From Lepidodermella squamata (taxonomy: Eukaryota > Gastrotricha): 64,000 bases of DNA. The notes beneath the pieces are model-generated. The model ran no database searches, was not told where the DNA came from, and saw only the letters and a list, made by a program, of their open reading frames with translations. The position numbers and the translations under genes were made by a program. The stretch's first letter is position 1. Each line of letters begins with the position of its first letter. The stretch covers positions 620,001 through 684,000 of the forward strand of contig JBLDXI010000024.1 in NCBI GenBank assembly GCA_047495785.1, read 5' to 3'. Positions 56,929 to 64,000 of this stretch are shown one piece after another.

Positions 56929-57562
56929 AAAATTTGAATTTCAGCAATTTACACCTTTTTTATTCGCTTAGAACATCCATATAATATGAGATAATTATCG
57001 AATATAATTCTTCCGATCATACAGCTGTTGTTGTTTTTCGCAATATATAATACAGAAAAGTATAAAAACATGAAACAATAATAATATTATATTATATCAT
57101 TTGTGCTTCAAACAAATTCAGAGTACATCTCATCGAAGTTTCTCACGTAAATATTGTAAATTTTTTGAGGGGCAAATTTCTTGGCAAAAAGGACAACCAC
57201 GAGGCTTTTACTTTACAGTCGAGTTTCGCTTGATGCTTATCAGCCCTCACAGGCATTTCATAGTCAGGCACGTGAGTTTATTTAGCGCTCTGCGATTCAA
57301 CCGATCGCTTAGCCAGCGGCCGTCTATTATATAATAAAGAAAGCCAGAAGTCGAACGCAATATCAAAAAGAAGAAGAAGAAGAAGAAGAGTTCATACAAT
57401 AAACGGGTGCGAGATAACACGAGTTAGGGTGGATCTTTTTCCGAAAAAGATAATCATTCGCTAGTGCCGCCAGATAGGAAAGTTGTTTGCACAGATTGCA
57501 GAAAAAAGGGTCGAAGATTGAGCTTGTTAAATTGCTTTAATTTTCATCAATTCAAATCAGCA
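56929..57562. other. Convergent intergenic region, transporter to DNAJB6-like
   Basis: About 630 bp, presumably two 3' UTRs. An AAG microsatellite lies at 57368-57388. Confidence 0.5.
57368..57388 (+). repeat. AAG microsatellite, 7 copies
   Basis: Seven uninterrupted AAG units followed by AG. Located in a non-coding convergent region. Confidence 0.9.
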
Positions 57563-58928
57563 TTACCGCATGGATGGGTTGATAGTATAATGGCTGATGT
57601 GGCTGAGTGTTGGAGGTTTTTGGCCAGGTACCTGTTGGTGGGGTAGAGACGTCGCGGTCGGCTGCGGAGCATGTCGAACCGGTTGAGGGTGATGAACGTG
57701 GTGATGGACGGCACCACTGTTCGGAGCTGGGTTTTGGTGATGGGTATGCGGGCGGCTGTGGCCTCGTTGTGGCTGACCAGCCGCCACGCCATGCACATGA
57801 GTAGTGGGGTGCGAGTGGGTATAGTGGTGATGATGACCACCGTTATGGCCCGAGCTGAAACTTGTCGGGATGACTCGAGCTGCCGGGACATGGCTATGCT
57901 GCCGCGGGCGAGCAGCACTATGACTATGAATTGATGAAGCACCAGGTAGGGCTTCCATAGGCCGGGGAGAAGTCACTGGAACACCGTTCACTCGTCGAGA
58001 AGTTTCCACGCCATTTTCTTCGACAGTAACAGTTTCGACACCATTCTCAACGATGCGCGTGGTCTTCGTCGTTTTTCCGTTGACCATTTGAATCGATGTC
58101 GAGACACTTTTACCCATCATACCACCGCCACCACGCGAGCCAGACACATTTGTAATAAATGAAGATCTGCAGAAGTTACATAGAAAAATGTTGCAATTCG
58201 TTACAGATATTTCTACTTACCCAGAATGGTTTGCATGGTCCTGAAGAGCTTGGAATGGGGATACGCCGAACGGGGAGAATAGACTAGGGCGATTGAAAAG
58301 AGAGAAGTGTTGATGAAATAAACTCGGACCTGATGAGGCGGAATAAACATATTTCACGCGCAGATGAAATCAAGTTATAGTTACCCATAAATCCGTGGCC
58401 GAAACCGAAGTCGTCTTGCTCTTCGTCTTGGAATCCGAAAGGATCCGACGAACCGAAAAATTGGCGGAACATTTCGAAAGGATCGACGAAGAATGAGAAA
58501 TGACCCCCGCGTCTACCGAACGGGTGATCGTGGGAAGAGTGACGGAAAAATGCGGCGAATGGATCTTCAGCATGACTATGATCACGTCGAGCGCTGCTGC
58601 TGCCCCCTCCACCTCGTGTCAATCCTTCACGTCCATATCTATCGTAAATGTTGCGCTTATCTGGGTCCGATAATATTTCATAAGCCTCGGCAACTAGCTT
58701 GAATTGAACCTCAGCATGCTCTTTAGTGTTGGGGTTTTTGTCAGGGTGCCATTTCAAAGCTTGCTTCCGATATGCTTTTTTCAGCTCGTCACCACTAGCA
58801 GTTTTGCTTACACCCAATATTTCATAGTAGTCAACTAATTCGGACGGAGTTGAGTCGTCTTCGTTAGTCAAATCGATTGTCGGACCATCTGCATGAACCC
58901 CATTGCGAGATCCACCTGACCGGCTCAT
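57563..58928 (-). CDS. DNAJB6: DNAJB6/DNAJB2-like J-domain co-chaperone
   Basis: Exons 58928-58385, 58329-58221 and 58166-57563 on the minus strand encode 418 residues. After 30 polar residues the J domain runs from [11 protein letters not shown] to about residue 100 and keeps the HPD tripeptide (LKWHPDKNP) needed to stimulate Hsp70. A Gly/Phe-rich, Ser-rich region follows ([27 protein letters not shown]), then [23 protein letters not shown], which matches the beta-strand region of DNAJB6-type proteins. The C-terminal 120 residues are exceptionally His/Pro-rich and not seen in vertebrate relatives. DNAJB6-type proteins suppress aggregation of polyglutamine and amyloid proteins in cytosol and nucleus. 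TGTTAG ends 17 nt before the ATG. Confidence 0.9.
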
Positions 58929-61900
58929 TACAGAGTTTTAAACTTCTAACATTGCAAAAAATGAAACCACATCAGCTAGATTTCCAGCATAGAGCATAGA
59001 GATAGATTAACCAGAGAGGAAACTCAAGAAATTTCTGCAAAGAGGCCGCTCATTTCTTAAGAATGATTTTTTAATTCCTTATTATTGGTTATGGCCCAGA
59101 AACTGCTCATTTTAGTTTCTCGTCGGGAAAACTGGCATGGAGATATTCATTTTTCAACTCAAAATCAGTCGTTTTCGGCGACTCACTACGAGTTTGGAAA
59201 CGCTAACCCCGTTCGATTAGGTGCTGCCAAAACCAAAGGCGTAAAAATTAGTCTATTTTTCAAGTTAACAAAACTTGGATTAGCCATAAGTACCTCTAAA
59301 GAGGTGCAGGGTTTTGGCTGTGCTTTACAGAAATAAAAATTTGGGATGTGCTCCATCAGATGGTATAAGTTTCCCCGATGGCTTTTGGGTATAACTCGAG
59401 ATATTCAGGCTCACAGTAGGCATATTCGACCTAAAGAACCATAGTTTCACGCAATTGTCATGGTTCTTATAGAAACGATGGTTATACAGGTTATGCCAAC
59501 TTTGAGCCTGAAAATAAAAAACAGAAGTTCCACTTTTACTTGGGTTGATATGGAAAAAACTTCGATCATCGATAATTCGGTGTTAGTAGCAGAGATGACC
59601 AAGTAACAGAATGCAAGAATGGATTATAACATCAGAGCTATGATTTCCTTGGTCTGACACCGGCTTGACACCTGCTTGACCTCGCTGCAGAGGAAGGCGG
59701 CATCAAGAAACGAGGTCGAGCTTTTCAGCTTACAAATTAAAGGTTCACTTTGACTCCACGCCTTCGAGCCGTGGATCAGCAGAGTACAGTACTATCTGAT
59801 TGCATGGCCTTGAGGCTGCAAATGTCGGAGCTGACGCGGAGTCCAGGGTTCACCTCGGTTTTCGGATTGAACAATTCGATGAGTTGGACGCTTCACCACG
59901 GGGGCATTGAAAGACAGCCTAGTTTCAAGTTTCATGCGTATGCCACATGTCTCTTCCCCTTTCCTCTTTCCAACCAGGTGCCACAAGCGACAGTCTCGAA
60001 CTACGGACGGCCGCAAACAAATGCACACAAAAAAATTGTAACAAAATGCTTAACAAATGTGAAAATCATTCAGAAAATGTGTTTACACTAATTTTGTTTA
60101 GAAAAATTAAATAAAATAATAATCAAATAAAAGGCAATAAAAATAATTTGTATTTTGGGCGGTAGTAGTTTTTATCCAAAACCCGATTTTGGCCCAAGTT
60201 GGTCCCAGTTGGCATTTTTCCGCCAATAATGTCCGTGAGGTGATTTTTCAAATCAAGAAAACCTACTAACCCGAACATTCCTTTATTGTTATACGCATTC
60301 AACGTTCAATTCACTTCGACTAACTCCCCAAGCATTCATTTTAGGGTTCAGGAAGCTTGAAGCTTGAGGAACGAAACGCCACTTGACACAAAAACAGTGG
60401 CTATTCGATCAGACACTAGTTATTTGATTACAGAGTATCATATCAAGAAAGCAAAAGCTGCGTGATGCGCAATTTTCAGTGTCAGTTGCGTTGGTTGCGG
60501 TTAACGTCATTGGGCTGGCGGGAATAGCAAGAATTCGCCCATACTTTTCATCATGTAAATGCTAGCGATATAATCTCTAGGCAGCTTTAACTATAACCTG
60601 CCCATAGTCGGTTGCATCTCGAAAACTCCTGCGGTGCCATGCTGCACATTCCATTGGACAATTGGGTGCTATTTCAGGCACTACAAAGGAAGGAGCATTT
60701 GGAACACTCCAATTGCAGAAAAAACAGCACCATTTTAAAATTTGACAACCTGAAATAAAAGATAGCTGAAAGAATACCATCCCTACCTTACCTAACTTGG
60801 CAAGATAAATATTTGCCCTACTCTAACGAATACATAATATTTGCTAAAATCTTAAAGTTATTGCTCTCTGTGCCATCGAAGTGGTATTGTGCTAAACATA
60901 ATCGATACCAAAAATGAAACAGGGGAAACACCGTAAATAAAAAATTATTGGGCATCGTCACCTAGTCTTTCATAAAACCGAAACCACAGCCCTCTATTCC
61001 AACTCCGGTCCATAAAGCTTGTGAATTTTCTTCTATTCTATTCCCTTCTATTCTGGCTCCGCCCTTCATTTCCGCTAGCCTCATATCTCGGCATTCGCGT
61101 TAAACTACTGCAGCCTTGGTGCTTGGTTATCGCATGCTTCAGTCGGATGTCCAATGCCGTGAACATAAAAAGTCCAGACATTTGACATGGCGTTGAAAGG
61201 TTTCACTGCCTTGGTTAGATGACAGTATCAAGATTTAGTGATGAGTCATCTGCCGTAGGAGTTTTTCTATGCAACTTTTTTGGCAAGGCAGCGTCATCAT
61301 TTCTCATTTTTATTATTATTGCGAATTTATCCGCGATGCATTTCACCGGGAACTGAAGAGGCGCATTTGACTTTTTAGCTACGATGCGGCATATAATATT
61401 CATAGTAGTGAAAGCAGAGCTAGACCGAGCATTTTGATATATAATCACTAAATTTAGGTCGGCTTATACTTTCATCGTATCCATCTCTAGTCAAGCATAC
61501 AGCATTCTATTAGCCCCCAATTTAGTGTGTCTATCAGTAAGTAGAGCATTCATGATCAAATTAAAAATCTGGTATTGAAATGATACTGAATGTCTTCAAA
61601 TAGAATAAAAAACATGACATCGTCATAACAAATGCTGAATTAGGCCAACTTTCGATTATTAATCATCAATGAATATTCTTGGATTAGCATAGTTTCAATA
61701 TAGGGCTTCATGTTTCTAGAATGCTCAATGATGAGGAGGTGGAGGGTAGGGGAGGAAAGCCGGTTACCTAATCTGTCGATTTCTTTTAACCTTGCTTCTT
61801 GCTAGTTGTTTTGCAAGCTCTAACGAATATGCTAATAAATATGCCTCTCGGCTCGTCATTCAAGAAAAGCTTTGGGCTGAGGCAACATTATTTTACAATC

Positions 61901-64000
61901 GATCAAATAGTTTGTGTCTGACGCTTTTTCTCTTTGACCCTGGAATGGAACTTGTTTACCGTTTTTACCGCCCCTGTCTCCTGGAATTCGCACCATAATA
62001 CATCAATTGCCGTATCACGTATCAAGGTCGCCATTAATTATTGTAATAGACAGTTGGATCAACTTCAAAAATAGCGAATCTCGCTCGTTATTGATTTAAT
62101 AATTCGTCTACAGCAATTATTTTTTATATAAATCAAGGACGGCTCTTCTTGTGTCGAAAAGTTAATCTCTATCGAATCTCTGCGCCGGACAGGATGATCG
62201 ATAAGGTGTACACGAATAATTAGGGCGTGAAATTATCAACCAAATGTCAGAAACTTTTCCGATCTGCAGCTGACCAAAACTGCTAGCATCGCTCAATTTT
62301 TTAAATTATAGCTTATATAGAATTTAAAATCATCGACTAGTTGCCAAATCAATACTGTAACGCATGGAAGTATCCAAAGCCAATACGGCGTTTTCCTCCC
62401 TGTGTTTTTATCGTCATTTTTTGCCGTAAGTAATAATTTCAGCGCAAAGCCCCTCAATCATAATCTGGAATATTAGCGAAATTCAGGAGATTCCTATGAC
62501 GTATGATAGCGGTATTTTTTGCGGCTTGAGTTTAAGACTTTATAGTAAAGAGTAGTAAATATCAATTGTAGGCGCTACTTACATCAGTGCCTTCGGCGTG
62601 AAAATTCCCTGATGTGCCATGCGCGTTCTAATGTAAACAAAATAGATAGGCTAGGCACCGAATTGTTGGTTTGTTAACGTTCGAAACATAACATATGCCC
62701 ACTGGTTAAAATCCACAACGCGTTTTTTTTAACGCAGTGTATTTAATATTAATGACTTCACCCTCAGCTGTGCTGGCTTCGAAAAGCCTGTCTCCCCCTC
62801 GGGGAATTCACATTGCACTACATTAAACTTCGTCTAAAGCCTGTGCATTATTACCTTGAAGATATTAGGGTACATCAGGTATATTGGTGTAGCGTGGTGT
62901 CATTGATTATTCTTTTTTATAATCACCCAAACGGCTTTATGAACAATATTATTTCATGACCGATTGATTATTAGTGAGGTCCTAACCCTTTATTCTGATT
63001 GTTTTTTAACGATATATGCGGCGCCCTAACTAAGGAAAACGCATGGGCTTGCAACTACCAGGTACTTTCTCGTCGGAAATGAATGCCTCTACGCAAAGGA
63101 TAGTACTCAAACTTCGTTTAAGTTCACGCAAAATTCATTGGAGACTTCCGCCGCAAAGTCCGGTTTTACCTTCTCCTACTTCTTCGCAATTTGAAAAGTA
63201 AAATTGGGCAGCAATCAGTCGAGACGACCTAATTCTTAATTTTGAATGGAAGATGTTTCCCGAGTCTTTTGGGACGTCGGAATGGAGAAAAAATAGCACG
63301 CAAGCTATACTACCAGAAACCAGAAGTTATAGGGAAATTTATTATTGTAATGCGTTCTGTGGTTTCAAATGTCTGATGTTAGCTGATTTATTCAATGATT
63401 ATAAGGCGGACTTGTGCATATTAATCTGATCTCCCTGTTTTTTATTCGCTTATATGTACATGTTCTACATATCAGCGATAGTAGATTTGCTCCTATTTCC
63501 TTGAGAATTGATCACGATGCTGCATTGTTTTCAGGCAAGCTAATAATATCTCCCCGTAATAGGGACAGGCCCTTCCTGATGTAGTACTCCTGAATGTCAC
63601 ATCCTACTCGCGTTCGCGCTGCGTTGCGAACTTCGAATTAGCCGTTGCATTCTTTAGGCAATTAAAATTAATCCACAGTCTCAAGAGCATGCATGTCTTT
63701 AGGTCAAATCAGCTGATCGACGTTTTTAATAGGTGCGCAGTTCGAAATCTCAATATAAATTGTCCTCATTTTTATTTCGTTACCGAACTTTGTCATTTTC
63801 AATTTCATCAAATCCTGACTGCATTCCGTCTTTTATGTCTTTACGATTTAAGACTTGGGACTAACAGCTATTGGTCCCAAGAAATAAGATAATTCTGCAG
63901 AGACAACGGGCTAAAACCAGTTTGCTTGATTCCTCGCTCAAATCTGCGCTGCGGTTGTATGGAAGCGTCTAACTCAACATGGCCCATTCATGCATTTCCT
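58929..64000. other. Gene-free right end of the window
   Basis: About 5 kb without a gene I can support. Short frames exist (59085-59336, 61792-61998, and a 52-codon ATG frame at 63043-63201), but none has a recognised match or neighbouring exon. An imperfect inverted repeat lies at 59437-59448 / 59472-59483. No tRNA-like, rRNA-like or transposon-end pattern was found by eye. It could be intergenic or a long intron of a gene outside the window. Confidence 0.4.

Noticed and set aside
59437-59483. Inverted repeat as a possible transposon or hairpin RNA
   Set aside because: 12-bp arms with a mismatch, no target duplication, no extended homology; too weak.
61792-61998. 68-codon frame in the right end
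   Set aside because: No ATG at the start, no match, isolated.

Overview
The window is metazoan nuclear DNA from an invertebrate with a compact genome. Introns are mostly 45-60 nt with GT-AG borders, several genes lie 50-150 nt apart in the same orientation, and all conserved proteins are animal ones (VGLL4, Prickle, FoxD, a Fer3/Ptf1a-type bHLH, CNOT9, PSMA5, NPRL3, TONSL). I cannot name the species. Tiny introns, operon-like spacing and acceptor-like TAG/CAG sites just upstream of most start codons suggest a lineage that uses spliced-leader trans-splicing (nematode, flatworm, rotifer or similar). The selenocysteine thioredoxin-glutathione reductase is of the kind known from flatworms and several other invertebrates.

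Layout. 0-10 kb (+): the 3' end of a VGLL4-like gene, CDK5RAP3, a stand-alone glutaredoxin, a TGR selenoprotein gene with a SECIS candidate, a 2.1 kb gene-poor stretch, and a FoxD-type forkhead gene. 10.8-20.5 kb (-): HMG-CoA reductase, CNOT9, then the closely packed series NPRL3 > SR-cyclophilin > ACBD5-like. 21.5-24.1 kb (+): an unrecognised coiled-coil protein. 24.9-29.6 kb (-): glutaminyl-tRNA synthetase, proteasome alpha-5 and a claudin/PMP22-like tetraspan protein. 29.6-31.7 kb is non-coding and holds a hAT-type MITE with a perfect 8-bp target duplication. 31.7-36.6 kb (+): Prickle and an ACAD9-like acyl-CoA dehydrogenase. 36.8-37.8 kb (-): a small secreted-peptide gene and a dead paralogue. 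37.9-44.6 kb (-): an MMS22L-like gene only 50 nt downstream of TONSL, its obligate partner in other animals. 45.9-47.4 kb (+): a one-finger C2H2 protein and an unknown 173-aa protein. 47.8-49.4 kb (-): two more members of the secreted-peptide family. 49.4-52 kb gene-poor, then a Fer3/Ptf1a-type bHLH gene with a TATA box. 55.1-56.9 kb (+): an SLC37-like transporter. 57.6-58.9 kb (-): a DNAJB6-like chaperone. 58.9-64 kb: no supportable gene.

Links between genes. Glutaredoxin and TGR share intron positions and are a local duplication. The TGR gene also has an internal start that would give a reductase lacking the glutaredoxin domain but carrying a mitochondrial-like leader. TONSL and MMS22L form one replication-fork repair complex and look co-transcribed. 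The most novel item is the cluster of two-cysteine secreted peptides (three intact members, one pseudogene), which I could not place in any known hormone or toxin family.
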